From the NCBI GenBank assembly GCA_038562555.1, contig JBCFBK010000001.1, forward strand, positions 305,140-369,139: a stretch of DNA of 64,000 bases. The letters run 5' to 3'. Position numbers and translations under genes: made by a program. The notes below the pieces were generated by a model. That model searched no databases and was not told the origin of the DNA. It saw only the letters and a program-made list of their open reading frames with translations. Below, one piece after another: positions 23,725 to 32,161 of this stretch (position 1 is its first letter; each line of letters opens with the position of its first letter). This DNA is from JBCFBK01 sp038562555 (GTDB taxonomy: Bacteria; Bacteroidota; Bacteroidia; Bacteroidales; Prolixibacteraceae).

Positions 23725-24570
23725 CTATTTAATCTCCTCCATATTTGGATAATCGTGAAGGTATCCCAAGGAATATAAAAACTCATGAGCTTCGAATACT
23801 GTTCTTTTGTAATTCTCAATTCTATTATGATTAAAAAAGCCGTGTCCTTCACCATCGTATAATTTTAAATCACATCTACTTCCTACTTTTTCCATGACCA
23901 TTTTATAATATTGTGTTGTCACGACGGGTATATATTCATCTTTTGTCCCTAAAAACACAATTGTTGGGGGTGCCCCCTTTTTTATATTGTGTAGAGGTGA
24001 AAAGTCTTTGTATTTGTCTCCAATTCTATCATACCCGGACCCTCCAGGCCCATTATCGAGTACCGGGTTAAAAAGGATCAAGGCATTTGGTTTACAACTT
24101 ACTTCCAAGTCGTCAATATTATCGTTGAATTTTTTTACTAATGCAGTAGCTGCAGCAAGATGTCCTCCGGCAGAACCTCCCGAAGCAACAATTTTCGCTG
24201 TATCAATATGGAACTCTTCTGAATGTTCCCGAACGTATCGAATTGCCGATTTGGCATCTTCCAATGATTCAATCGGACTTGTTTGATTTCTGCTGGAGAC
24301 CCGATAGTTAGCCAAAAAGCAAACAATGCCTTTACTTGCAAAGTATTTGGCCTGAAACTCAAACTGATTATCCTTTAAAATCCTCCATCCACCCCCACTA
24401 TAAAAAACCATAGCCGGGTAAGTATCTGTCGTATCAAGGTAATCGGGAAAATAAATATCCATCGTTAATTTGACAGCTTCCACTTGTTTATAAACGACAT
24501 GTTTATTAATTTGAGCATTGCCTAATACTGCGATTAAGACAATTAAAACACTGATTACAACCTGTTTCAT
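23725..24570 (-). CDS. Exported alpha/beta-hydrolase esterase, copy 1
   Basis: A 281-residue hydrolase with a signal peptide ending VLGNAQ (residue 20). The nucleophile elbow G-G-S-A-G-G has Ser 133. The likely acid is Asp in G-T-K-D-E-Y and the base His in G-E-G-H-G-F-F-N. The oxyanion segment reads Y-S-G-G-G-W, so the His of the usual H-G-G-G motif is replaced by Ser. This is the layout of BD-FAE/HSL-like carbohydrate esterases; removal of acetyl or acyl groups from the PUL glycan is the likely job. It is the last gene of the PUL block; AT-rich sequence with TATAACAA repeats follows. Confidence 0.85.
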   Translation of the reverse strand: MKQVVISVLIVLIAVLGNAQINKHVVYKQVEAVKLTMDIYFPDYLDTTDTYPAMVFYSGGGWRILKDNQFEFQAKYFASKGIVCFLANYRVSSRNQTSPIESLEDAKSAIRYVREHSEEFHIDTAKIVASGGSAGGHLAAATALVKKFNDNIDDLEVSCKPNALILFNPVLDNGPGGSGYDRIGDKYKDFSPLHNIKKGAPPTIVFLGTKDEYIPVVTTQYYKMVMEKVGSRCDLKLYDGEGHGFFNHNRIENYKRTVFEAHEFLYSLGYLHDYPNMEEIK

Positions 24571-24702
24571 GATGATTTATTATAATAATATTCTGTTATT
24601 TCTCGTATTCAATAATTTTATTCCCTAATGAACGATATTTTACTATTATTGAATCACATTCCTTTCTTAAAGAGTCTAGGTTTGACCCATTTTTCATACA
24701 AA

Positions 24703-25554
24703 TTAATCTAATTTCAAATATTCAATTGATTGCAGAAATTCATCTACTTTCAAAAGGATATCATCATGAAAAACTTTCTGATTAAAAAATCCATGCTCTT
24801 GTCCTTCATAGAAAAACAGATCGCAACGGCCGCCGACTGCTTCAATTTTCTTCTTAAACAATTCAGCCGTACTTACCGGGATTAATTTATCTTTTGTCCC
24901 CATGAAAAAAATAGTCGGAGGAAACCCTTCCCTGATGTTGTGTAAAGGAGAGAATTCCGGATACTTTTCTTTGATCCTATCATATCCGTATCCTTCCTTG
25001 CTATTGTCAATCACGGGGTTGAACAACACGAGCGCATTTGGCTTTGCGCTGGTTCCCAGGTTATCTCTGTCCTCATTGATCGTTTCGTTGGTAAAACACG
25101 CAGCCGCAAGATGACCTCCCGCCGAACCACCTGAAGCAACAATTTTATCCGGGTCAACGCCTATTTTTTTGGCGTTTTCCTTTAAGTACCTGATAGCCGA
25201 TTTTGCATCTTTTAACGCTTCAAAAGGAGTAGTCCCGTGTCGTTCCTTCACCCGGTAACCTACCAGTACGGCAAGCATATTTTTCGACGCATAGTGTCGG
25301 GCGAAAGCATCAAACTGTTTTATTTTACCACCAACCCATCCTCCACCAAAAAAGAATACAACCGTAGGATACTTAACCGTTTTTCTGAATTCTACAGGTT
25401 TGTATATAAACATTTTGAGTTTCACGGTATCGATTTGTTTATAGATCACTTCATCTTGGAAACAAGATGTCTTTTGAGAAAAAGAATTCAACGGAGCTAT
25501 CAAAAATACCCATATTGTCAGCAGTACAAATTTACTTATCAAAAATCTCGTCAT
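24703..25554 (-). CDS. Exported alpha/beta-hydrolase esterase, copy 2
   Basis: A 283-residue paralogue of the protein at 23725-24570, co-linear over its whole length. Signal peptide ends NSFSQ. Catalytic Ser 144 in S-G-G-S-A-G-G-H, Asp in G-T-K-D-K-L, His in Q-E-H-G-F-F-N. The oxyanion loop is F-G-G-G-W, again without His. Both copies keep K-A-S/D-A-K-S-A-I-R-Y before the elbow. Two copies suggest attack on different acyl positions or linkages. It starts 6 bp after the stop of the sulfatase upstream, so it belongs to the sulfatase operon. Confidence 0.85.
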   Translation of the reverse strand: MTRFLISKFVLLTIWVFLIAPLNSFSQKTSCFQDEVIYKQIDTVKLKMFIYKPVEFRKTVKYPTVVFFFGGGWVGGKIKQFDAFARHYASKNMLAVLVGYRVKERHGTTPFEALKDAKSAIRYLKENAKKIGVDPDKIVASGGSAGGHLAAACFTNETINEDRDNLGTSAKPNALVLFNPVIDNSKEGYGYDRIKEKYPEFSPLHNIREGFPPTIFFMGTKDKLIPVSTAELFKKKIEAVGGRCDLFFYEGQEHGFFNQKVFHDDILLKVDEFLQSIEYLKLD

Positions 25555-25560
25555 AATTAT

Positions 25561-27378
25561 TTATTTTTGGTTTTGAGATATCCTTTTTATGATATTTGTT
25601 GTATACTCGATTTGACAATCCTTCAGTTTTTCTGAAACTCTTGATAATATTTCGGGTTGTTCTCCCATGCCTTCCAGAACATTCAAGGCATATACACTTT
25701 GCATCGGGTTTTCACATTGTATCTCCTTTTCGATTGCCTGCAAAGCAATTTCCTTCTCACCCAATTTATAAAGCGCTTCGGACGCGGCAATACGATTATG
25801 GGCAAACGAATCGGCAAGCAGTTTCTTCAATCCGGTTTTTATTTTTTCCGACGATTGTACCGATATAATCATACCTGTAATTGCCCAATAACGTATCACG
25901 GGATCGTCGTCGGAAAGTCTCTTATACAGTTCTTCATCATTTTTCGGATCGTTGGTTGATGCCATTTCTGCCGTTTCGAGTGTTTTACGGATATCATATT
26001 TACTGCTGTGGGCATAATCGTATGGCGTGGATGTCCGCGAAATCTCAAAAAGCATTGGTTCCGGGATAAATCCGGCATCACAGGAACTGATAATCCACGC
26101 ACTGTTCGCGTCACGCAGTTCTTCAAGAATTTTTTTGTAACGTGGATCTGCTGCCAGGTTATTTACATTGTGCGGATCGGATTGGACATCGTATAACTCT
26201 TCAACCGGTTTGGTTTCCCAGAAACGGATTTGTGTGTCGTTAAGCCGCCCGGCAAAATATTCTTTTTCCCAGGATGGCATGGACGGAGCCTTCCAAAGAT
26301 ATTCGATATACTGCCCGTAAATTTTATGTGGCATATAGTTGCGGATGTAACGGTACTGTTTGTTCCTGACCGTACGGGACAAGTCGATTCTTTCGTCCAT
26401 CCTGCCCCTATATCCGTAAGCATAATTGTTCCCGCCTTTTTGTTGCGATCCGAGAAAAGCCTTCCCCTGCATAAATTCGGGTATTTTAATACCGGCAATA
26501 CTCAATAAGGTAGGCGCTAAATCGACGAAACTAACAATTCGGTCGGTAGATGCCCCTGCTTTTTCTTTTGCCAGATGTTTATATTTTTCAGGCAGATGCA
26601 CGATTAGAGGAACATGTAATCCTGATTCGTATAAATAACGTTTGCTGCGTCCGAGTACTCCGCCATGATCACTATAATAGAAAACAATCGTATTCTCAGC
26701 TAAGCCTTCATCTTCCAGTTCTTTGAGCAATTGCCCCACCCATTTATCCATATCCTCCACCTTGTCGTAGTATTGAGCCCAGTCGTGCTTCATATCTTCA
26801 GTCTCCGGATGATAAGGAGGAACAGGCGCTTCTTCCGGACTATGGCGTAATTGCGCGGACGGAATTGAATTGAATATGCAGCTCTCGTGCGAAATAAGCG
26901 TATTAAATACGGCAAAGAACGGCTGTCCCGGTTTTCTGTTCCTATAATGTGCGTCGTTCCCCGACTCGTCCCATACTTCAGGTTGGTCAACCGTATTATA
27001 GTCTTTCTTGAAATTATTGGTTGTATAATAACCTGCTTCTTTCAGATAATACGGGTAAAGATGCACAAATGAAGGTACAGGATAATGGCTGCGCATGTTC
27101 TCGTTTCCCAACGTTGAAGAATACATTCCCGTAATGATCGTATTTCTTGACGGAGCACAAACCGGAGCATTGGCAAATGCATTGGTATACCTGATACCCA
27201 TGGAGGCCAAACGGTCCAAATTGGGTGTTGTGGCATAGTTGTCGTCGTAACAGCCCAGAAAAGCGCTGTTATCTTCGGAAGTGATCCAAAGAATATTGGG
27301 TTTTTCATCTTTCGGGGCGGGATTAGCCAGGCATGAAACCGAAAATAAGGCTAAAGGACCGATTTTTGACAGATACAT
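25561..27378 (-). CDS. S1 sulfatase with HEAT-like C-terminal repeats, copy 1
   Basis: A 605-residue formylglycine sulfatase. Signal peptide residues 1-18. Catalytic signature C-A-P-S-R at Cys 74 (matured to formylglycine by anSME), followed by N-T-I-I-T-G. The metal-site start is W-I-T-S-E-D-N rather than the usual D-D. The metal motif YYSDHGGVLG lies in the second half of the catalytic part. The last 150 residues form HEAT-like helical repeats (DDPVIRYWAITGM, HNRIAASEALYKLGEK). It is paralogous to the sulfatases at 32162 and 56335. Substrate unknown. Confidence 0.92.
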   Translation of the reverse strand: MYLSKIGPLALFSVSCLANPAPKDEKPNILWITSEDNSAFLGCYDDNYATTPNLDRLASMGIRYTNAFANAPVCAPSRNTIITGMYSSTLGNENMRSHYPVPSFVHLYPYYLKEAGYYTTNNFKKDYNTVDQPEVWDESGNDAHYRNRKPGQPFFAVFNTLISHESCIFNSIPSAQLRHSPEEAPVPPYHPETEDMKHDWAQYYDKVEDMDKWVGQLLKELEDEGLAENTIVFYYSDHGGVLGRSKRYLYESGLHVPLIVHLPEKYKHLAKEKAGASTDRIVSFVDLAPTLLSIAGIKIPEFMQGKAFLGSQQKGGNNYAYGYRGRMDERIDLSRTVRNKQYRYIRNYMPHKIYGQYIEYLWKAPSMPSWEKEYFAGRLNDTQIRFWETKPVEELYDVQSDPHNVNNLAADPRYKKILEELRDANSAWIISSCDAGFIPEPMLFEISRTSTPYDYAHSSKYDIRKTLETAEMASTNDPKNDEELYKRLSDDDPVIRYWAITGMIISVQSSEKIKTGLKKLLADSFAHNRIAASEALYKLGEKEIALQAIEKEIQCENPMQSVYALNVLEGMGEQPEILSRVSEKLKDCQIEYTTNIIKRISQNQK

Positions 27379-27419
27379 GATTCGACTGATTTAGATGAAC
27401 GTATTTTAACAGAATAATC

Positions 27420-28886
27420 TTATTTCTTCGATATTTTTCCCAGGCCGAAGTTCCAGACCGGAGACGGGACATGAGCCTCATCCATGATTTTGTTCAACTC
27501 TGAGGCAATCTGAGGATATTGGCCTGCAACATTGTTTTTTTCCGGCAAATCTTTTGAAAGATCGTACAGTTCGAAACGTAGTTTTTCAGGAGTGGCAATA
27601 TTTAACCGGATCGCCTTCCAATCCCCTTTCCTGACAGCCATTTTCCCCGTTCCTTCATGAAATTCCCAATACAGGAATTCATGTTCTTTTTGTCCCGGCT
27701 TACCGAATAATGTGGGCAGGAAAGACACACCATCCGTATTATCCGCAGCTTTTGTTCCGGTCAATTCGGCAAAAGTGGGCATCATATCCCAGAATGCACA
27801 AACATGGTCGCTTACGCTACCTGCCTTGATCTTACCCGGATATCGCGCAATGAACGGGACCCTGATGCCCCCTTCGTACAGATCGCGTTTTATTCCGCGC
27901 AAAGGTCCGCTGCTCTTAAAGAAAGCCGGATCGGCTCCTGATTCCTTATGCGGACCGTTATCGCTGGTGAATATAACAAGAGTATTTTCATCCAGCCCCA
28001 GTTCCTTGATTAAAGAAACTACCTGGCCTACGTAAGCATCCAGGCGGGTAACCATAGCAGCAAAATCTGCTTTCGGGTGTGGATTGCTGATATATCCTCC
28101 TCTTTTGTAACGAGTATTGTTTTCATCAATTCCCTCAAAAGGAGTTTCGACGAACTCATCCTTGTACATATCGAATATGCTGTCTTTGGGATTTACAAGT
28201 TCGGCATGAGGCAAAATATAAGTGAGGCAGGCAAAGAAGTTACGGTTTTTATTGTCTTTGATAAACTGCAAAGCTTTCTGGTGAATAATGTCCTGCGAAT
28301 ATTCTCCGGTTTTGGTGCCTTCGTTGCCTTTTAACCATAACGTATCGGTATTATTCCATAAATAATACGGATAATAACTGTGGGCCAACCCCTGGCAATT
28401 GTATCCGAAGAATACATCAAATCCCTGATTTTCGGGTGCTCCTTCCGAATAAGGATAACCTAAGCCCCATTTGCCGAAACAACCTGTTGCATAACCGCCT
28501 TCCCTGAGCATTTTTCCAACCGTATAGGTATCGGCAGGCATGGGATACTGCCCTTCGGAATTGGGTGCGCTTTTATTGCCGCGAATGGGTGTATGCCCTG
28601 TATGCAAGCCTGTCATCAGCGAAGCCCTTGATGGAGCGCAGACCGTACAACCTGCATAATGTTGCGTAAACAACATTCCTTCTGTGGCAAGCTTATCAAT
28701 ATTCGGCGTTTTTATCATTGTTTGGCCGTAGCACCCTACTACGCCATAGCCTAAATCATCTGCCAATATATAGATAATGTTGGGCTTGTCATTCGTTTGT
28801 TTCTCTTTTTCACTGGCGTTAGCTGTTAAACAGCAAAGGCCTAGTCCCACATACGGTATTAATCCAAAATTTTTCATATTTCTCAA
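27420..28886 (-). CDS. S1 arylsulfatase
   Basis: A 488-residue sulfatase with an N-terminal signal (residues 1-24; alternative start at Met 4). The catalytic signature is C-A-P-S-R-A-S-L-M-T-G with Cys 83. Metal ligands are set by D-D-L-G-Y-G at the start and S-D-N-G-P-H in the second half; family landmarks G-Y-A-T-G-C-F-G-K-W-G-L-G and L-Y-D-L-S-K-D are present. It has no extra domains. It ends 41 bp before the next sulfatase and starts 30 bp after the cytochrome gene, so it may be co-transcribed with the redox operon. Confidence 0.92.
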   Translation of the reverse strand: MRNMKNFGLIPYVGLGLCCLTANASEKEKQTNDKPNIIYILADDLGYGVVGCYGQTMIKTPNIDKLATEGMLFTQHYAGCTVCAPSRASLMTGLHTGHTPIRGNKSAPNSEGQYPMPADTYTVGKMLREGGYATGCFGKWGLGYPYSEGAPENQGFDVFFGYNCQGLAHSYYPYYLWNNTDTLWLKGNEGTKTGEYSQDIIHQKALQFIKDNKNRNFFACLTYILPHAELVNPKDSIFDMYKDEFVETPFEGIDENNTRYKRGGYISNPHPKADFAAMVTRLDAYVGQVVSLIKELGLDENTLVIFTSDNGPHKESGADPAFFKSSGPLRGIKRDLYEGGIRVPFIARYPGKIKAGSVSDHVCAFWDMMPTFAELTGTKAADNTDGVSFLPTLFGKPGQKEHEFLYWEFHEGTGKMAVRKGDWKAIRLNIATPEKLRFELYDLSKDLPEKNNVAGQYPQIASELNKIMDEAHVPSPVWNFGLGKISKK

Positions 28887-28916
28887 TTCTAAATAATCTC
28901 CAAAAATTAGTTTTCA

Positions 28917-29930
28917 TTATTTTTTTAAACTTGCGGCCGTCACAGGACGAATATATCCATGAGGATCGGCATAAACGGCATTCACCTGGTCGTTTGTTAA
29001 CGACGGATGGCATTGTATGCATGATTCCCGCGTATCATTCGAATGCGGTTTATGACAGGCAATACAACTGATACCCTCATGCGCCCCCGTCGGGGTACGG
29101 TCGTCCTCGCTTCCCACTTGGCGGTGATAATCGGGCGCATGGCATTGCATACACAACAAGGTATGCTCATCGACCGCGCTGTTCACGACCCGGTCGCCGT
29201 CCGTCATCGTCACCCTGATAAGACGGTCGCTGCGGAGATGTATTTTGTCCGCCCGCATATACAACGCCGTGGGGGGATGGCGATAGCTGTTTTTGAGTGT
29301 ATCCACCGAGGAAACATACCGTTCCGACACGGGATTTTCCGTGTGTACCTGATGACAGGCCAGACATGGAACTGCCGGGCGCATTTCCTGTTCTTCATCC
29401 CGGATCGCCCATTCCTGTGGCTCGCCCTCAAGCGACATCAGGCTATGGATATTCCCGTCGTAGAACATGCCATGACAGCGGAAACAATCCCAATAGGGCT
29501 TTTCCATGGCATTATGAATACTGTCCATGAAGATCTCCCGGTAATTGGCAGCATGTCCGCCGGCAAGCCATCCGGCATGTTCCGCCTGATGGCAGGCGAT
29601 ACACCGTTCGGAAAGTTCCAGCACCTGTGCTTCGGTAAGATGGATATCGTCGTTATAACGATCGCCAAAAACATGCACGTAAACCATTCTTGCCTTTTCC
29701 TGCAGGGAATGGATGCCGTTACTCAGGGCTGTCCCGTGGCACTCCAAACACCTTACTTCGGCATGTGCCGAATTTTTCCACCGGATATGCGACGGGGCGA
29801 TTTCATGACATTGGGCACAGGTATGTTCCGGGTCGAAGCTGTTCCAAGTGCCGTAAGCCGCCCCCATGAGTATCAACATGACCAAACCCCCTGAAATCAA
29901 AACAAGATGTCCCGTTTTTAGCTTTTTCAT
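28917..29930 (-). CDS. NapC/NirT-like octaheme cytochrome c
   Basis: A 337-residue multiheme cytochrome with one N-terminal membrane anchor (residues 10-30). There are eight heme-binding C-x-x-C-H motifs: CAQCH, CLECH, CIACH, CFRCH, CLACH, CMQCH, CIACH and CIQCH. The first two, with T-C-A-Q-C-H-E-I and H-A-E-V-R-C-L-E-C-H-G, match the NapC/NrfH family start, which exchanges electrons with membrane quinones. It overlaps the GMC dehydrogenase stop by 4 bp, so it is the expected electron acceptor of that enzyme. NapC proteins usually carry 4 or 5 hemes; eight is unusual. Heme attachment needs the Ccs/Ccm system from elsewhere. Confidence 0.93.
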   Translation of the reverse strand: MKKLKTGHLVLISGGLVMLILMGAAYGTWNSFDPEHTCAQCHEIAPSHIRWKNSAHAEVRCLECHGTALSNGIHSLQEKARMVYVHVFGDRYNDDIHLTEAQVLELSERCIACHQAEHAGWLAGGHAANYREIFMDSIHNAMEKPYWDCFRCHGMFYDGNIHSLMSLEGEPQEWAIRDEEQEMRPAVPCLACHQVHTENPVSERYVSSVDTLKNSYRHPPTALYMRADKIHLRSDRLIRVTMTDGDRVVNSAVDEHTLLCMQCHAPDYHRQVGSEDDRTPTGAHEGISCIACHKPHSNDTRESCIQCHPSLTNDQVNAVYADPHGYIRPVTAASLKK

Positions 29931-31585
29931 ACCGATGGTTTAATGCTGTTAAAATTCTTTGCGATGTATTCTCCTGTCCGGTAGGCCGCGGCCATTATGG
30001 TCAGTACCGGGTTAAACCCGCCGGTGGAGACCAGTACGCTGCCGTCGGCAACAAACAGGTTGTCGATCTGGTGTACCTGTCCGTAGGAATTGACCACTGA
30101 TGTTTTCGGGTCGTTACCCATCCGGCAGGTGCCTGCCTGGTGTTGTCCGCCGCTGGGATAAGAACCTGTGCCGGGAATGCTTGTCCATGTCTTCACAGCG
30201 CCGGCTTCTTTTAGTATCTGCTCTGCTTTGGACGACAGAAACCTGCAGTGTTCCACGTCCAGGGGATGCCGGTGTCCTGATAATGCGGCGACAGGAATAC
30301 CCCAGTAATCTTTTACTTCGGGATCGACAGTCACCCTCGAATCAAACACGGGCATTTCCTGTATAGGCCCGATCAAACGGCCGATCCGATAATAATTATC
30401 GCGTTGAAAGTTCTTGTGCTCTTTCCCCCATCGGGCTTCATTCGGAGGGCGGAAACCTGAAAAAGCATAAGGCATCTGGAAAAACTCATTGGCCAGTAGC
30501 CCGCCGCCAATTATTCCGGGATTATGATGGTTAAAATCGCATATCGCCATGGTAGCTCCAGGGCCGGTTAAATCCAGGATATCAAAATCAAATAGTCCGG
30601 ACGCACCGCAATAGGCGTGTGCCTGAAGGTTCCGTCCCACCCAGTCATGGTTGTTGCCCGCACCGTTGGAATGAAGTTTCGATCTGGAATTGAGCAAAAG
30701 CCTTGCCGTCTCGGTGGCAGCTCCTGAAACGACCACCAGATCCGCAGTCTGTTCACGGCCTTTTCCGTTTTCGTCAAAATATCTTACTCCTTTTGCCCGG
30801 CCTTTGTCGTCCACCATGATCTCAGCCACCATGCAGCCGGTCTTTACCAGGCAATTCCCCGTCTTCATGGCGATGGGAATGACCGTGTTTTGCGTCCCGT
30901 TCTTTGCATCGACAGGACAAGCATATCCGCAGCAGGTACGGTTCCGGATACAAGCTGCCCTGCCATTATATGCCACGGAATTGCGTAACATCGGTATCGG
31001 GAAAGGATGTAAACCCATACGTTTGCAGGTATCGTACAAGATCTTTCCATCTTTGTTCAGTTCAAAAGGCGGCATCGGATAGGGCTTGCTTCTTTTTGCC
31101 ATAAAGGGGTTGGTTTCATCGCCCGACACGCCAACCTCCCATTCTGCCTTCGTGTAGTAAGGCTCCAGGTCGTCATACGATATCGGCCAGTCAGCCAGCA
31201 TTGATCCTTCAACCTCGCCGTATGTTGTTTTCAATCTGAAATCTTCGGGCATAAAGCGCCAGGCCATGGCGCCATAAGTCACCGTCCCTGATCCTACGCA
31301 TGCGGCGTTGTGACTATATGATCCGTTGGCAGGGGTTACAACCTTCCTTTTTCCATCAGGATCAATCAATACTCTCGGATTCTTTTTCCAGTCAGGGCCA
31401 TAGGCGCTGTCCAGTGTCTGGACCCGCTGCGAAATAAGTTCGTCATTGATATGCTTATCATATACGGGCCAGTCGCCCCTTTCAAACAGTATTACCGAAA
31501 GGCCGTTCACAGCCAGCTCTTTGGCTACTACTCCGCCACCGGCACCGGCGCCCACGATAATTGCATTGACATGTTTATTTGCCAT
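29927..31585 (-). CDS. GMC-family FAD dehydrogenase (sugar/polyol dehydrogenase large subunit type)
   Basis: A 552-residue flavoenzyme. The FAD-binding start I-I-V-G-A-G-A-G-G-G-V-V-A-K-E-L is at about residues 9-24. The GMC C-terminal end holds G-S-Y-P-S-G-G-Q-H-Q-A-G-T-C-R-M-G and G-F-N-P-V-L-T-I. Three close Cys pairs (R-N-R-T-C-C-G-Y-A-C and neighbours) might bind iron-sulfur or disulfides, as in gluconate 2-dehydrogenase-type enzymes. No signal peptide is seen, so export would be by the Tat partner subunit encoded upstream (overlap 11 bp). Such enzymes oxidise an alcohol of a sugar, for example to 3-keto sugar or aldonate; the true substrate is unknown. Confidence 0.93.
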   Translation of the reverse strand: MANKHVNAIIVGAGAGGGVVAKELAVNGLSVILFERGDWPVYDKHINDELISQRVQTLDSAYGPDWKKNPRVLIDPDGKRKVVTPANGSYSHNAACVGSGTVTYGAMAWRFMPEDFRLKTTYGEVEGSMLADWPISYDDLEPYYTKAEWEVGVSGDETNPFMAKRSKPYPMPPFELNKDGKILYDTCKRMGLHPFPIPMLRNSVAYNGRAACIRNRTCCGYACPVDAKNGTQNTVIPIAMKTGNCLVKTGCMVAEIMVDDKGRAKGVRYFDENGKGREQTADLVVVSGAATETARLLLNSRSKLHSNGAGNNHDWVGRNLQAHAYCGASGLFDFDILDLTGPGATMAICDFNHHNPGIIGGGLLANEFFQMPYAFSGFRPPNEARWGKEHKNFQRDNYYRIGRLIGPIQEMPVFDSRVTVDPEVKDYWGIPVAALSGHRHPLDVEHCRFLSSKAEQILKEAGAVKTWTSIPGTGSYPSGGQHQAGTCRMGNDPKTSVVNSYGQVHQIDNLFVADGSVLVSTGGFNPVLTIMAAAYRTGEYIAKNFNSIKPSV

Positions 31586-32126
31586 TTTTATACCTGTTTT
31601 GTCCTATTAAAAGCGGATAATCCAATTTCATCATCCGATAGCTTACATAGTCTTTATTGCCGCCGTGCCTCGGCGGTCCGTAAAACCCCTGCATGGTCCG
31701 GTTAATGACCAAACTGAAGAAAGCGGATTGTTTCACCTCCGGCCAATATTCTTCGGGCAATTTATTTCGCTCCATCTCTTTCAGGATCCCCTCCTGCGTT
31801 GTTCCCTCCAGTTCTTCGAACAGCTTCCCGTATTTTGCATGACAAAATGCCTGCAACGAATCTATGCCCTGCCGGTAGATCTTCAGGTCATCCGGGAAAC
31901 GCAGGTAGGTTTGTTTGTCGATGAAATTAATCACTCCGGCATCGGTTGCCCCGGGATCGTGGTCGGCAGGGATGATCTGCTCGCATAAAGCGATCAGACA
32001 GCCCGCTTCCGGTTTGGTAAATACCCGGTAATGTGTCCCGGATGATATTGAACAACCCGGCGCCAGTAAAATGCTGCCGTAAGCCAACCCCAGTGTCCTG
32101 ATAAAATCCCGTCGGTTTTGTATCAT
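31575..32126 (-). CDS. Gluconate 2-dehydrogenase subunit 3-type small subunit, Tat lipoprotein
   Basis: A 183-residue protein of the gluconate 2-dehydrogenase subunit 3 family (segment L-C-E-Q-I-I-P-A-D-H-D-P-G-A, then D-A-G-V, and E-V-K-Q-S-A-F). The N-terminus carries a twin-arginine signal (N-R-R-D-F-I-R-T) followed by a hydrophobic stretch and a lipobox ending L-A-P-G-C (about residue 25). It should carry the GMC subunit across the membrane as a folded pair and anchor it. First gene of the redox operon. It starts 36 bp after the stop of the sulfatase at 32162. Confidence 0.9.
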   Translation of the reverse strand: MIQNRRDFIRTLGLAYGSILLAPGCSISSGTHYRVFTKPEAGCLIALCEQIIPADHDPGATDAGVINFIDKQTYLRFPDDLKIYRQGIDSLQAFCHAKYGKLFEELEGTTQEGILKEMERNKLPEEYWPEVKQSAFFSLVINRTMQGFYGPPRHGGNKDYVSYRMMKLDYPLLIGQNRYKNGK

Positions 32127-32161
32127 CGGGTAATAATTTTATTAAAAGTATATATATATTA

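Noticed and set aside
29043..29894. Long plus-strand open frame of 283 codons
   Set aside because: It runs opposite the octaheme cytochrome gene whose heme motifs are certain; a shadow of GC-rich coding sequence.
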